Position numbers and translations under genes: made by a program. A DNA stretch of 64,000 nt from assembly GCF_029589435.1 (NCBI RefSeq), contig NZ_JARRAG010000001.1, forward strand, positions 1,478,808 through 1,542,807, in the 5' to 3' direction. How positions within the stretch are numbered: the first letter of the stretch is position 1; every line of letters starts with the position of its first letter. The notes beneath the pieces are model-generated. The model was not told where the DNA came from. It did not search any database and worked only from the letters and a program-made list of their open reading frames with translations. This document shows positions 53,342 to 64,000 of the stretch, one piece after another. This DNA is from Paludisphaera mucosa (GTDB lineage Bacteria; Planctomycetota; Planctomycetia; Isosphaerales; Isosphaeraceae).

Positions 53342-55015
53342 TCAGGCGACGGGCTGCCTGACGGCCAGTTCGCGGAGGGCGCGAAGGTCGATCTTGCCGG
53401 TCCCGGTGATGGGGACCTCCTCGATCGACACGAAGTCGCGGACGGAGGGGATCCAGAGCCGGGGGACGCCCGCGGCCACGAGCCGGCGATGGATCTCGTC
53501 GGGGGTGGCGTTCAGGTTGGTGTAGAGGACGCACAGCCGCTCGCCGTGCTTGGGGTCCGGGATCGCCGTCACGGCCACCGCGTGCTCGTCGACGCCCGCG
53601 GCGGCCATGATCGCGGTCTCGACGCCCACGTGAGGGACCATCTCGCCGGCGATCTTCGAGAACCGGCTGATTCGGTCCGTGATCGTCAAAAAGCCGTCCT
53701 GATCCACGAAGCCCAGGTCGCCCGTGGAATACCAGCCGTCGATGAGCACCTTGGCGGTGGCCTCGGGCTTGTTCAGGTATCCCGGCATGACCTGGGGGCC
53801 CTTCACGCAGATCAAGCCGGTCGCGCCCGGCGGCAGGTCGGCTCCGGACTCGGGATCGACGGTCTTCACGGCCGTCCCGGGGACGGGAAGCCCGACCGTG
53901 CCCGGCCGATTCGCATAGATCGTCCGGCCGTCGGGGAGCTTCGCCGGGGCCGGCACGTTGACCGCGACCACGGGAGAGAGTTCGGTCGTGCCGTAGCCCT
54001 GCATGGGCTCGATCTTGAGGATCTCCTTGATCTCGCGATAGGTCTCGTCCTTGAGCTTTTCGGCGCCCAAGAGCAGGTGCTTCAAGGCGTGGAACTGCTG
54101 CGGGCTGCAGCTCTTGAGGTACATCCTGGTGAACGAGGGCGTCCCCGCGACCAGCGTGACGTCGTGCTCGTCGCAGAGCTTGCCGATCGTCCGGGCGTCG
54201 AGCGGGTTGAAGTGGTAGACCACCGTCTTGCCCAGGACGAGGCCCGTCCACAGGCCGATGGTGTACCCGAACGAATGGAAGAACGGCAGGATCCCCAGGA
54301 TCACCTCCTGGTCGTCGAGGTGGATCTGCTCCTCGACCTGGTGGACGTTGCTCAGGATGTTGCGATGGGTGAGCATCACCCCCTTGGGGTCGCCGGTCGA
54401 GCCCGAGGTGAAGATCACCGTCGCCAGGTCGTCCAGCTTCCGCGTCCCCAGGCCCGGCATGAGGCGCTCGAGCAGGGCCATCGGCGCGAGCTTGCCCGTG
54501 AAGGCCGCGAACATCTTGTCGGTCGTCCGCACCTTGGCCGGCACGTCCTCCAGCATCACCAGGTCGACCTTCGGTCGGATGTGGCATTTCTCCAGGACCC
54601 GCGCCGACGTGATGACCTTGCGGATGCCGCACTGCTCGACGGCCGAGTCGACCATCGCCTGGTTCGTCGTGTAGTTCAGGTTGACCGCGACCTTGCCGAG
54701 GAGCCCGAGCGCCAGGTTCGCCACCGCGGACGGGACCATCGGCGGCAGCATCAGGCCGACGTATTCCTCTTCACCAAGCTCGCGGGCGAAGACCCGGCTG
54801 AGGGCCGCCGCACGCATCAGCGTCTCGCTATAGGTCAGCTTGGCCCCCGTGCTGTCGCGCATGGCGATTCGGCCGGGGATCCGACGAGCCTGGATGACGA
54901 ACGCGTGCAAAAGCGAGCGCCACGCGGTCGGAAGCGGCGAAAGCGGCCGGAATATTCCGTGGCCATGCTCGCCCGGGCCCGAAACGTGACCTGCGACGGG
55001 ATCGCTAACGCTCAT
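53342..55015 (-). CDS. AMP-forming acyl-CoA/acyl-ACP synthetase
   Basis: The 557 residues carry the adenylate-forming core: TSGSTGDPKGVMLTHRN (P-loop), YGTTELSP, GWYSTGDLGFVD and the C-terminal DRISRFSKIAGEMV (hinge/A8). A closing GTGKIDLRAL contains the catalytic A10 Lys. It should activate a carboxylic acid (fatty acid) with ATP and load it on CoA or acyl carrier protein; the sequence resembles the Aas synthetase domain used for phospholipid repair. ATG 55015 was chosen; an in-frame start ten codons upstream lacks a better ribosome site. No acyl carrier or acyltransferase lies beside it. Confidence 0.85.
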   Translation of the reverse strand: MSVSDPVAGHVSGPGEHGHGIFRPLSPLPTAWRSLLHAFVIQARRIPGRIAMRDSTGAKLTYSETLMRAAALSRVFARELGEEEYVGLMLPPMVPSAVANLALGLLGKVAVNLNYTTNQAMVDSAVEQCGIRKVITSARVLEKCHIRPKVDLVMLEDVPAKVRTTDKMFAAFTGKLAPMALLERLMPGLGTRKLDDLATVIFTSGSTGDPKGVMLTHRNILSNVHQVEEQIHLDDQEVILGILPFFHSFGYTIGLWTGLVLGKTVVYHFNPLDARTIGKLCDEHDVTLVAGTPSFTRMYLKSCSPQQFHALKHLLLGAEKLKDETYREIKEILKIEPMQGYGTTELSPVVAVNVPAPAKLPDGRTIYANRPGTVGLPVPGTAVKTVDPESGADLPPGATGLICVKGPQVMPGYLNKPEATAKVLIDGWYSTGDLGFVDQDGFLTITDRISRFSKIAGEMVPHVGVETAIMAAAGVDEHAVAVTAIPDPKHGERLCVLYTNLNATPDEIHRRLVAAGVPRLWIPSVRDFVSIEEVPITGTGKIDLRALRELAVRQPVA

Positions 55016-55375
55016 GGACGGGGCTCCCGGAACGATCTCTAACACGACCCATGACCCTTACTTCCGGCGATGTGACGGGACCGCCCACTTTACGCGAACG
55101 ACGGCGTCCCGACAACCTCGCCCTGGCGCGAAACATGCTTGTACCTTCCGGCCCAATCCGAGCGAATACGGAGTCGCGGGCCGGCAGCGCCTCGGTCCCG
55201 AGAGACGGAGCCCGATCCTTATCCATGGGACGCGCCGAGGCTCGCGGTCCAGGGCGATAATCAACACGTTCGCAACCCCCGGGCGAAGCGGGTACAATCA
55301 CCCGCGTCGGGAGGTCCGGTCGTCATCCCGCCGATGCGTGGGCTTTCCCGTTCGTGACCGTGGCGAGGACGGACG
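55016..55375. other. Divergent intergenic region
   Basis: About 360 bases between the acyl-CoA synthetase (minus) and the DUF1549 protein (plus). Overlapping open frames exist on both strands but have no family features. No strong promoter pair was identified. The region just upstream of the plus gene reads GAGGACGG, its ribosome-binding site. Confidence 0.45.
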
Positions 55376-58300
55376 ATGATGAAGGTATTCGGGCGGATCG
55401 TGGGACTCGGGCGTCGCCGGTTCGGGCCGTCACTCGGGATCGCCGTCGCGGTCCTCGTCGCCGCGCATCCGAGGCCGATCGAGGCCGGCGAGCCGGGCGG
55501 GACCTCGCCCGCGACCAAGACCGTCGGCTTCAACCGCGACGTGCGGGCGATCCTCTCGGACAAGTGTTTCCAGTGCCACGGCCCGGACGAATCCCAGCGC
55601 AAGGGGAAGCTCCGGCTGGACACGTTCCAATTCGCCACGGCCCCCGCGTCGAGCGGAGATCCCGCCATCATCCCCGGCGACGCCGACAAGAGCGAGCTGA
55701 TCCGCCGCGCGACCACCGACGATCCCGAGGAGCGGATGCCTCCGGCCAAGACCGGCAAGCCGCTCACGGCCGATGAGACGCAGACGCTCCAGAAATGGAT
55801 CTCCGAGGGGGCCGAGTACGAGGGCCACTGGGCGTTCATCCCCCCCGCCCGGCCCGAGTCGCCCCAGGTCTCGCGGCCCGGGTGGGTCCGAAATCCGATC
55901 GACGCGTGGATCCTCAAGCGGTTGGACGGGGAAGGCCTGGCCCCGTCCCCCGAGGCCGACAAGGTGACGCTCCTGAGGCGGCTGAGCCTGGACCTGATCG
56001 GCCTGCCGCCGACGATCGCCGAGGTCGACGCATTCCTCGCCGACGACCGGGCCGACGCCTACGACCGCCTCGTCGACCGGCTGCTGGATTCCCCCCATTA
56101 CGGCGAGCGCTGGGGACGCGTCTGGCTCGACGCCGCGCGTTACGCCGACTCCGACGGCTACGAGAAGGACAAGCCCCGCATCGTCCACTTCTACCGCGAT
56201 TGGGTCGTCCAGGCGCTCAATCGCGACCTGCCGTACGATCGTTTCATCGTGGAGCAGCTCGCCGGCGACCTCCTGCCCAACCCCGACCAGGATCAGCTCG
56301 TCGCCACCGGCTTCCTCCGCAACTCGATGATCAACGAGGAGGGGGGCGTCGATCCCGAGCAATTCCGGGTCGAGGCGATGTTCGACCGCATGGACGCCGT
56401 CGGCAAGGCCGTCCTGGGCCTGACGATCCAGTGCGCCCAGTGCCACACCCACAAGTACGACCCCATCAAGCAGACCGATTATTATCGCATGCTCGCCTTC
56501 CTCAACAACGTGGACGAGTCCGCCGTCGCGGTCTACACGCCCGAGGAACGGAAGAAGCGCGATGAAATCGTCGCGACGGTCGCGCAGGTCGAAGACGACC
56601 TCCGCAAGTCCCACCCGGACTGGGCCGAGCGGATGCGTTCGTGGGAAGACTCGGTCCGCGACCCGGGGCCGAAGTGGAGCGTCGTCCGGACCGACGTCGA
56701 CGCCAACAACGGCACGGGCCAGAAACATACGCTCCTGGAAGACGGCTCGATCCTGGCCTCGGGCTACGCCCCGACGATCCACACCGACGGCTTCACGGCG
56801 CTCAAGCCGGTCCCGGCCGTTGCGGCCGTCCAGCTCGAATTGCTGAACGACCCGAGCCTGCCGCTCTCCGGGCCGGGCCGCTCGACCAAGGGCCTGCTCG
56901 CCCTCACCGAGTTCCATGTCGAAGCTGCGCCGGCCGACAGGCCGAACGAGCGGAAAGAGATCGCCATCGTCCGGGCCACAGCCGACGTCGCGCCCCCCGA
57001 GGCCGTCCTGGATCCGATCTTCGACGACAAGAGCGGCAAGAAACGCGTCACCGGTCCCATCGCCTTCGCCTTCGATCGGAAGGTGGAGACGGCCTGGGGG
57101 ATCGACGTGGGGCAGGGCCGTCGCAACGTCCCGCGCAAGGCGGTCTTCGTCCTCGACAAGCCGGTCGCATTCCCCGCCGGCGTGATCCTGACGTTCCGGC
57201 TGGCCCAGCAGCACGGCGGGTGGAACAGCGACGACAACCAGAACAACAACCTCGGCCGCTTCCGCTTCTCCGTGACCGAGGCGGCCGACGCCCAGGCCGA
57301 CCCGACCCCCGCCCCGGTCCGCGAAATCCTGGCGATCGTTCCCGAAAAGCGGACTCCCGAACAAACCGCCGCCGTCTTCCGCCACTTCCGCACGACCGTG
57401 CCGGAATGGAAGGAGGCGAACGACCGCATCGAGGCCCTCTGGAAGCAGCACCCCGAGGGATCGTCGCAGCTCGTGCTTCGCGATCGCCCGCGCGAGACCC
57501 ATCGCCTCGAGCGCGGGGACTTCCTCAAGCCGGCCGAGGTCGTCCAGCCGGGCATGCCGACCTTCCTGAACCCGCCGCCGTCCGATGCCTCGCCGTCGCG
57601 ACTGACGTTCGCGGAGTGGCTCGTCGATCGCAAGGCTCCGACCACCGCTCGCTCGATCGTCAACCGGATCTGGCAGGCGTACTTCGGCACCGGCCTGACG
57701 TCGACGAGCGAGGACCTGGGATCTCAATGCGATCCGCCGTCTCATCCCGAGTTGCTCGACTGGCTTGCCGTCGAGTTCATGGATCGGGGCTGGAGCCTGA
57801 AGCAGCTGCACCGCCTGATCGTCGAGTCGAACGCCTACCGGCAGACCTCGCGTTCGACGCCCGAGCTGACGGCGAAGGACCCGTATAACCGACTGCTCGC
57901 CCGCGGCGCCCGCGTCCGGGCCGACGCCGAGGTCGTGCGCGACGTGGTCCTGGCGGCGGGCGGCCTGCTCGACCCGACGATCGGCGGCCCCAGCGTGAAT
58001 CCGCCGGCCCCCGCATTCCTGTTCCTGCCGCCCGCGAGCTACGGCCCCAAGCCGTGGCCCGAGGCGACCGGCCAGGCGAAGTATCGTCGGGCGCTTTACA
58101 CGTTCCGGTACAGGTCGATCCCCTATCCGATCCTCCAGGCGTTCGACGCCCCCAACGGCGACTTCGCCTGCGTCCGCCGCACCCGTTCGAACACGCCGCT
58201 GCAGGCCCTCGCCATGCTCAACGAGCCCGTCTCGCTCGACGCGGCCCGCTCGCTGGCGGCCCTCACCCTCAAGGAGGGCGGGGCGAACGACGCGGAGCGT

Positions 58301-58522
58301 CTGGCCTACGCCTTCCGCCGGTGTCTTTCCCGGAAGCCCACCGAGCAGGAGGTTCAGGTCCTCACCGACCTCTTGCACAGGCAGGCCGCACGGTTCGCCT
58401 CCGGCGCGATCGACCCCGCCAAGCTCTCGGGCGCGGGGGGGGGCTCGCCCGCCGAGCACGCGAGCTGGACGGTCGTCGCGCGGGTCCTCCTCAATCTCGA
58501 CGAGACGATCACCAAGGAATGA
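55376..58522 (+). CDS. PSCyt1/DUF1549/DUF1553 exported protein
   Basis: The 1048 residues follow the planctomycete layout. A signal peptide (1-37) precedes a cytochrome-c-like domain with CFQCH (Cys64-Cys67-His68, heme c motif), KLRLDTF and an IIPGD...SELIRR segment. DUF1549 (about 175-385) follows, with DAWILKRLDGEGLAPSPEADK and LLDSPHYGERWGRVWLDAARYADSDG; it ends in CAQCHTHKYDP (353-363), a second CxxCH. DUF1553 (from about 740) includes LDWLAVEFMDRGWSLKQLHRLIVESNAYRQTSR. Families of this type are expanded in Planctomycetes and linked to polysaccharide or sulfated-glycan use; function unproven. Confidence 0.85.
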   Translation: MMKVFGRIVGLGRRRFGPSLGIAVAVLVAAHPRPIEAGEPGGTSPATKTVGFNRDVRAILSDKCFQCHGPDESQRKGKLRLDTFQFATAPASSGDPAIIPGDADKSELIRRATTDDPEERMPPAKTGKPLTADETQTLQKWISEGAEYEGHWAFIPPARPESPQVSRPGWVRNPIDAWILKRLDGEGLAPSPEADKVTLLRRLSLDLIGLPPTIAEVDAFLADDRADAYDRLVDRLLDSPHYGERWGRVWLDAARYADSDGYEKDKPRIVHFYRDWVVQALNRDLPYDRFIVEQLAGDLLPNPDQDQLVATGFLRNSMINEEGGVDPEQFRVEAMFDRMDAVGKAVLGLTIQCAQCHTHKYDPIKQTDYYRMLAFLNNVDESAVAVYTPEERKKRDEIVATVAQVEDDLRKSHPDWAERMRSWEDSVRDPGPKWSVVRTDVDANNGTGQKHTLLEDGSILASGYAPTIHTDGFTALKPVPAVAAVQLELLNDPSLPLSGPGRSTKGLLALTEFHVEAAPADRPNERKEIAIVRATADVAPPEAVLDPIFDDKSGKKRVTGPIAFAFDRKVETAWGIDVGQGRRNVPRKAVFVLDKPVAFPAGVILTFRLAQQHGGWNSDDNQNNNLGRFRFSVTEAADAQADPTPAPVREILAIVPEKRTPEQTAAVFRHFRTTVPEWKEANDRIEALWKQHPEGSSQLVLRDRPRETHRLERGDFLKPAEVVQPGMPTFLNPPPSDASPSRLTFAEWLVDRKAPTTARSIVNRIWQAYFGTGLTSTSEDLGSQCDPPSHPELLDWLAVEFMDRGWSLKQLHRLIVESNAYRQTSRSTPELTAKDPYNRLLARGARVRADAEVVRDVVLAAGGLLDPTIGGPSVNPPAPAFLFLPPASYGPKPWPEATGQAKYRRALYTFRYRSIPYPILQAFDAPNGDFACVRRTRSNTPLQALAMLNEPVSLDAARSLAALTLKEGGANDAERLAYAFRRCLSRKPTEQEVQVLTDLLHRQAARFASGAIDPAKLSGAGGGSPAEHASWTVVARVLLNLDETITKE

Positions 58523-58538
58523 GCCCGGGAGCCCTCCC

Positions 58539-59955
<1,417 letters not shown>

Positions 59956-59975
<20 letters not shown>

Positions 59976-60735
59976 CGACCCGCGCGGCCAGGGGCGTCGT
60001 CAGGTGATCGGCCAACCTGGGCTCGCCTGCGCATTCGTCCCGGATCGTCTCGGCCTCGGCCTGCGCGGCCCGGGCGTCGGCGACCCGACCTAGCCGTTCA
60101 AGGACGTCGGCCCGGCCGCCGATCGCCTCGGCGAGGTCCAGGTTCGTCGCGGCGTGTCGCTTGTGGATGTGGATCGCGCGGCGGTAGTGGGCCTCGGCTT
60201 CCTGATAGTCGCCGATCTTCGCTTCCAGGTCGGCGAGTTCCTTGATGGTCAGGGCCAGCCGGGCGTCGGAAGGGCCGACGTGCTTCTCCTCGATCGCCAT
60301 CGCCTTGCGGAGCACCGGGACCGCGTCGGCCTCGTGATGCTGCTCGCGATGGATGACGGCCAGCAGGTAGAGGCTGTCGAACATGACGTCGTCGCGGGTC
60401 CATGCATCGTGCTCACGCGCCTCGATCACCCACTTCGCCATCGGCTCGGCGTCGGCGTAACGCTTCTTCGCGCACAGCACGCGAGTCAGGTCGTGGCAAC
60501 TGCGCGACATGAGCCTCGGGAATTTCTTCTCGTAGGGCCGGACCGTCTCGATCGCCTTGGCGAAGCGGTCGCGCGCCAGGTCCATGTCCCCGTCGTAGAA
60601 GGCGTGCCACCCCATGTTGTTGTAATACTGCCAGGCGCCGGCGGCGTCCGATTCGGCCAGGAAGTCGCCCGCCCACGAGGCCAGCGGCGTCGCCGCCAGG
60701 AAGAGCCCGAGTCCGGTCCGCAGGAGCATCTTCAT
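59956..60735 (-). CDS. Exported TPR protein
   Basis: Of 259 residues, 1-22 form a signal peptide (RTGLGLFLAATPLASWAG). The rest holds several TPR-like repeats (YYNNMGWHAFYDGDMDLARDRFAKAIE; ELADLEAKIGDYQEAEAHYRRAIHIHKRHA), which bind proteins. Conserved residues are enough for the fold but not a partner. The start ATG has GCGGAG upstream. The 3' end overlaps the DUF1501 gene. Confidence 0.7.
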
Positions 60736-60812
60736 CGTAGAACTCCGCAACGACACGACAGAGACGGCGACGACGGCACTCGATGGCCGCCCGCGTTCTT
60801 GATTGTACGTTT

Positions 60813-61442
60813 TCAATATCGCACCTGCGCGCCGTTTTTTCCGAAATGGGCCAGGCTTTCCAGGTCGATCTCGGCCGAAGGCTTCACGTCGGCCTTGAGG
60901 ACGCGTCGCATCAGCTTCAGCGCGACGCGGGCGTCCTCCTCGTCGACGGCCGCGACGCAGTCCTCGGCGATGATCAGGTGGTAGTCGCGCATGTAGGCGT
61001 CGTTGGCCGTGAAGAGCACGCAGATGTCGGCCGTCACGCCGGCGAGGATCAGGGTCCTCGTCCCCAGGTATTCGAGCAGGGTCCCGAGTGTCGTCGAGAA
61101 GAACCCAGAGTGCTTGGGCTTCAGCACCTGGTAATCCGACTCCTCCGGCTTGAGCCGAGACACGAATTCCCGGCCCGGTGCGTCGGCCTCCAGGCAGTGT
61201 TCGACGAGGCTCGCGAAGTCCGACCGCCAGCGGCCGAAGTTGTCGTTGACGTAGATCACGGGCACGCCCGCGGCGCGGGCGCGATCGGCGAGCGTCGCCA
61301 GCGAATCCGCCATCGGTAGGGCCTGGGACAGCAGTTCCTCGGCGTCCGGGAAGTCGAACCGGTTGACGACGTCGATGAGCAGCAGCGCCCCGTCGGCCTT
61401 GTCGGGGACGAAGCCGTGGAGGTCGGAAATCTTGCCTGACAT
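60813..61442 (-). CDS. Isochorismatase-family cysteine hydrolase
   Basis: The 209 residues have the family triad: Asp24 (LLLIDVVNRF), Lys110 (LKPKHSGF) and Cys141 (GVTADICVLFTANDAY). It probably hydrolyses an amide, such as nicotinamide, ureidoacrylate or an N-carbamoyl compound; the sequence cannot choose. ATG 61442 was preferred to a longer frame because the fold starts just after it. It is divergent from an amino-acid permease gene. Confidence 0.82.
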   Translation of the reverse strand: MSGKISDLHGFVPDKADGALLLIDVVNRFDFPDAEELLSQALPMADSLATLADRARAAGVPVIYVNDNFGRWRSDFASLVEHCLEADAPGREFVSRLKPEESDYQVLKPKHSGFFSTTLGTLLEYLGTRTLILAGVTADICVLFTANDAYMRDYHLIIAEDCVAAVDEEDARVALKLMRRVLKADVKPSAEIDLESLAHFGKNGAQVRY

Positions 61443-61573
61443 GGGTGTGATCCTGGTGTCGAAATCGTCGCCTCGGCGAACGTCCGTCGACCGGGGATTG
61501 CGGCAAAGGCCATGCCGCCCCAAGATGGGAAGCTCGAAGACGCCAGGGGAACCAGGACGACCGGGACGTATCG

Positions 61574-62980
61574 ATGCTGCAACGTCGCTTGCGCCTGCTC
61601 CAGGCGGTCAGCTTGAACATGTCGATGATGGTGGGCGTGGGCCCGTTCATCACCATCCCGGCCATCATCGCGACCATGGGCGGACCCCAGGCGATGCTGG
61701 GCTGGATCCTGGGCGCCGTGGTGGCGCTCGCCGACGGGTTCGTCTGGTGCGAGCTGGCGTCGGCGTTCCCGGGGTCGGGGGGGACGTACCACTTCTTCGA
61801 CGCCGCGTACGGCGAGTCGCTCCTGGGGCGGTCCCTCAAGTTCCTGTTCGTGTGGCAGTTCCTGTTCAGCGGGCCGCTCGAAGTCGCCACCGGAGCGATC
61901 GGCCTGGCGCAGTACGTCAGCTTTTTCTTCCCCCAGCTCCAGCAGCCCGCCTGGAACTGGGGCGTGATCATCCCCGGCCTCGATTCGCCGGTGCCCTGGT
62001 TCAACGTCCTGGGCGTCGCCGTGATGGGGCTGGTGACGTTCCTGGCCTACCGCCGGATCGAGGTCGCGGGCCGGCTCCTGGTCGTCCTCTGGGTCGGCAT
62101 GCTCTTCACCGTGGGCTGGGTGATCGCCACGGGCCTCTCCCACTTCGACGCCCGGCTGGCTTTCTCGTTCCCCGAACACGCGTGGGACGCGACGAGCGCC
62201 AACGCGACCGGACTGGGCATGGCGCTCGCGATCGCGATGTACGACTTCCTGGGCTACTACCAGATCTGCTACCTGGGGGACGAGGTCGAGGACCCTTCGC
62301 GGACGATCCCGCGGGCGATCCTGATCTCGGTCCTGGCCATCGCCGCCATCTACCTGACGATGAACGTGTGCATCCTCGGCGTGCTCCCCTGGCAGGACGC
62401 CATGAGGTCGACGCACGTCGCCAGCGACATGATGGAACGCGTCCTGGGCTCCCGCGCCGCGGGCTTCCTGACGGTCATGATCATCTGGACGGCGCTCGCC
62501 TCGACTTTCGCCGCGCTGCTCGGGTACAGCCGGGTCCCTTACGCGTCGGCCAAGGCCGGGCACTTTCCACGCTTCTTCGCGGCCACGCACGCCGAGGGCG
62601 ACTTCCCCCACCGCTCGCTGATGCTGATCGGCGGCCTGGGGATGCTGGCCTGCCTGGCCGACCTGGGGACGGTGATCGCGGCGCTCCTGACCTCGCGGAT
62701 CCTCGTGCAGTTCGTCGGCCAGATCGCCACCGTCTTCTGGCTTCGGCGCAACCCCGAGGTCATGGCCCGGCTCCGGTTCCGGATGCCCTTCTTCCCGATC
62801 CCGGCGATCGTGGCGCTCGTGGGCTGGCTGTTCGTCTTCGGGACTTCCAAATGGATGATCATCGCTTACGGCCTGGGGTCGCTCGTCCTGGGCGTCGTCG
62901 TCTTCATGATCTGGGACGCCTTTCGCCGCGACGACGGCGATCATCGGTCTCGCGACGAGCCGGCCGCGGCCCGAGGCTGA
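61574..62980 (+). CDS. APC-superfamily amino-acid permease
   Basis: The 468 residues contain about twelve membrane helices. The start MVGVGPFITIPAIIA and LADGFVWCELASAFPGSGGTYHFF are the TM1 and TM2 regions of APC transporters, followed by FLGYYQICYLGDEVEDPSRTIPRAIL (TM6 to TM7). Substrate is likely an amino acid or amine. The next gene starts 12 bases after the stop, so they may be co-transcribed. Substrate not known. Confidence 0.85.
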   Translation: MLQRRLRLLQAVSLNMSMMVGVGPFITIPAIIATMGGPQAMLGWILGAVVALADGFVWCELASAFPGSGGTYHFFDAAYGESLLGRSLKFLFVWQFLFSGPLEVATGAIGLAQYVSFFFPQLQQPAWNWGVIIPGLDSPVPWFNVLGVAVMGLVTFLAYRRIEVAGRLLVVLWVGMLFTVGWVIATGLSHFDARLAFSFPEHAWDATSANATGLGMALAIAMYDFLGYYQICYLGDEVEDPSRTIPRAILISVLAIAAIYLTMNVCILGVLPWQDAMRSTHVASDMMERVLGSRAAGFLTVMIIWTALASTFAALLGYSRVPYASAKAGHFPRFFAATHAEGDFPHRSLMLIGGLGMLACLADLGTVIAALLTSRILVQFVGQIATVFWLRRNPEVMARLRFRMPFFPIPAIVALVGWLFVFGTSKWMIIAYGLGSLVLGVVVFMIWDAFRRDDGDHRSRDEPAAARG

Positions 62981-62992
62981 CGAGAATCCGCG

Positions 62993-64000
62993 ATGCGTGA
63001 CGCCGAGCCGGTCTCTCCACTTCCATCCGCCCCGCAGGGTCGCCCTTCCAGGGTCACTGCGGCCCTGCGGCGGCTCGCGACGTTCTGGGCGACGCCCGGC
63101 GTCGGCCGGGCCGGCCTTTGCAGCCCTGCCGTGGGCTTCGTCGCGGGGCTGGGTGCGGTGGGGTTTTTGCTCGCCCTGCAGTTCATGTACACGCACGTGC
63201 TCGGCGGCATGATGCATCTCGCGATGCCGCCGACGCCGGAAGGGGAGGCGCACGCCGTCGCTTATCCCTGGCCCTGGTGGATGGTGATCCTGATCCCGAC
63301 GATCGGCGGCCTGATTTCCGGATGGCTGGTCTTCACGTTCGCGCCCGAGGCCGAGGGCCACGGGACCGACGCGATGATTCGGGCGTTCCACGAGGGCGGC
63401 GGGCTCATCCGAACGCGGGTGCCGTTCATCAAGGCCATCGCGTCGATCGTGACGATCGGCACCGGAGGGTCGGCGGGGCAGGAAGGGCCCATCGCCCAGA
63501 TCGGCTCGGGATTCGGGTCGTTCCTGGCTCGGGTGCTCCGCCTGCCCACGGACGAGCGACGCATCCTGATGCTCGCCGGAGCGGCGGGCGGCGTCGGGGC
63601 CATCGTCCGCGCGCCGCTGGGCGGAGCCCTGTTCGCGGGCGAGGTCCTGTATTCCTCGACGGCCTTCGAATCCGCCGCGCTTCTGCCCTGCCTGGCGAGC
63701 GCCATCGTGGCCTATTCGACGTTCGCCCTGTTCGTGACGCCGCGGCCCGTCTTCGCCATGCCTCCTTTGGATTTCCAGGGCCTGGCCGACCTGCCGATGT
63801 ACGTGGGATTGACGATCCTCTGTGCGGCGGTCGGCTGGCTCTACACGAGGTCGTTCTACGGCCTACGCGATCGAGCCTTCAAGCCCTTGCCGATCCCCCG
63901 TCAGCTCAAGCCGGCCGTCGGCGGCGCGATGCTCGGCCTGCTGGCCCTGGCCTTCCCTCAGGTCATGGCGGGCGGCTACGGCTGGGTCCAGTGGGGGGCG
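62993..64000 (+). CDS. ClC-family chloride channel/transporter (partial, 3' end outside)
   Basis: The first 336 codons are visible and open to the window edge. ClC features: EGHGTDAM (in place of GSGIP), GGSAGQEGP with gating Glu164 (the ClC GKEGP segment), GAAGGVGAIVRAPLGGALFAGEV, and helices typical of the first half. The gating glutamate is kept, which is needed for proton-coupled exchange. GxFxP, the third signature, lies beyond the edge. It follows the permease gene by 12 bases. A C-terminal CBS pair cannot be judged. Confidence 0.85.
   Translation, partial: MRDAEPVSPLPSAPQGRPSRVTAALRRLATFWATPGVGRAGLCSPAVGFVAGLGAVGFLLALQFMYTHVLGGMMHLAMPPTPEGEAHAVAYPWPWWMVILIPTIGGLISGWLVFTFAPEAEGHGTDAMIRAFHEGGGLIRTRVPFIKAIASIVTIGTGGSAGQEGPIAQIGSGFGSFLARVLRLPTDERRILMLAGAAGGVGAIVRAPLGGALFAGEVLYSSTAFESAALLPCLASAIVAYSTFALFVTPRPVFAMPPLDFQGLADLPMYVGLTILCAAVGWLYTRSFYGLRDRAFKPLPIPRQLKPAVGGAMLGLLALAFPQVMAGGYGWVQWGA

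Overview
The window looks like chromosomal DNA of a planctomycete of the Isosphaeraceae type (Paludisphaera/Singulisphaera-like). The reasons are the very high GC content with GC-ending codons, two DUF1559 pseudopilin-like proteins, a PSCyt1/DUF1549/DUF1553 protein followed by a Tat-exported DUF1501 protein, a SpoVG carrying a zinc-ribbon insert, and an FHA-zinc-ribbon-kinase protein. The genus is inference. I see no phage, insertion sequence, integron, CRISPR array or rRNA operon. One tRNA gene (Ile-GAT) is present.

Layout. 0-9.5 kb: a pseudopilin cluster with a J-like protein, a 1898-residue K-like protein and a DUF1559 protein, closed by a strong terminator. 9.6-12.7 kb: tRNA-Ile with its promoter, a secreted esterase-propeller fusion, a 69-residue orphan and an HU protein with a histone-H1-like tail. 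12.8-18.1 kb: a secreted glycosidase-like protein coupled to an exported Pcm homologue, divergent from a GT21 glycosyltransferase. 18.2-20.6 kb: an amino-acid ABC importer whose binding protein and permease are fused. 20.6-28.2 kb (minus strand): a Pro/Ala-rich protein; a folC-DUF423-ACT-PFL(UPF0210) operon; a lone receiver protein; a DUF2780 protein; and a lipoprotein beside a DUF1559 protein. 28.7-32.8 kb: a ThiS-ThiG fusion, a DinG-type helicase and a soluble histidine kinase.

33-43 kb: a secreted alpha/beta hydrolase; an overlapping HAD phosphatase/glycerol-1-phosphate-dehydrogenase pair; a three-gene metal-efflux operon (His-rich protein, adaptor, RND pump); and a second, different glycerol-1-phosphate dehydrogenase family gene. 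43.4-46.1 kb: ispE-spoVG, which recalls the Bacillus ispE...spoVG neighbourhood, ending at a strong terminator, then a membrane-anchored hydrolase. 46.1-55 kb (minus strand): acyl-CoA/ACP synthetase, FHA-kinase, tyrA, purSL fusion, a NYN-domain nuclease-like gene and purQ. 55.4-60 kb: the DUF1549/DUF1501 pair. 60-64 kb: a TPR protein, an isochorismatase-family hydrolase, an APC permease and the start of a ClC chloride-channel-family gene that runs off the window.

Most of the window is housekeeping or lineage-typical. The parts I would look at twice are: two distinct glycerol-1-phosphate dehydrogenase homologues within 9 kb, one divergent from an isoprenoid gene; the NYN gene inserted between purL and purQ; the zinc-ribbon SpoVG; the ThiS-ThiG fusion, whose sulfur-carrying Gly-Gly is internal; the DinG helicase lacking one Fe-S cysteine; and the giant K-type pseudopilin. 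No single undescribed system stands out beyond doubt.
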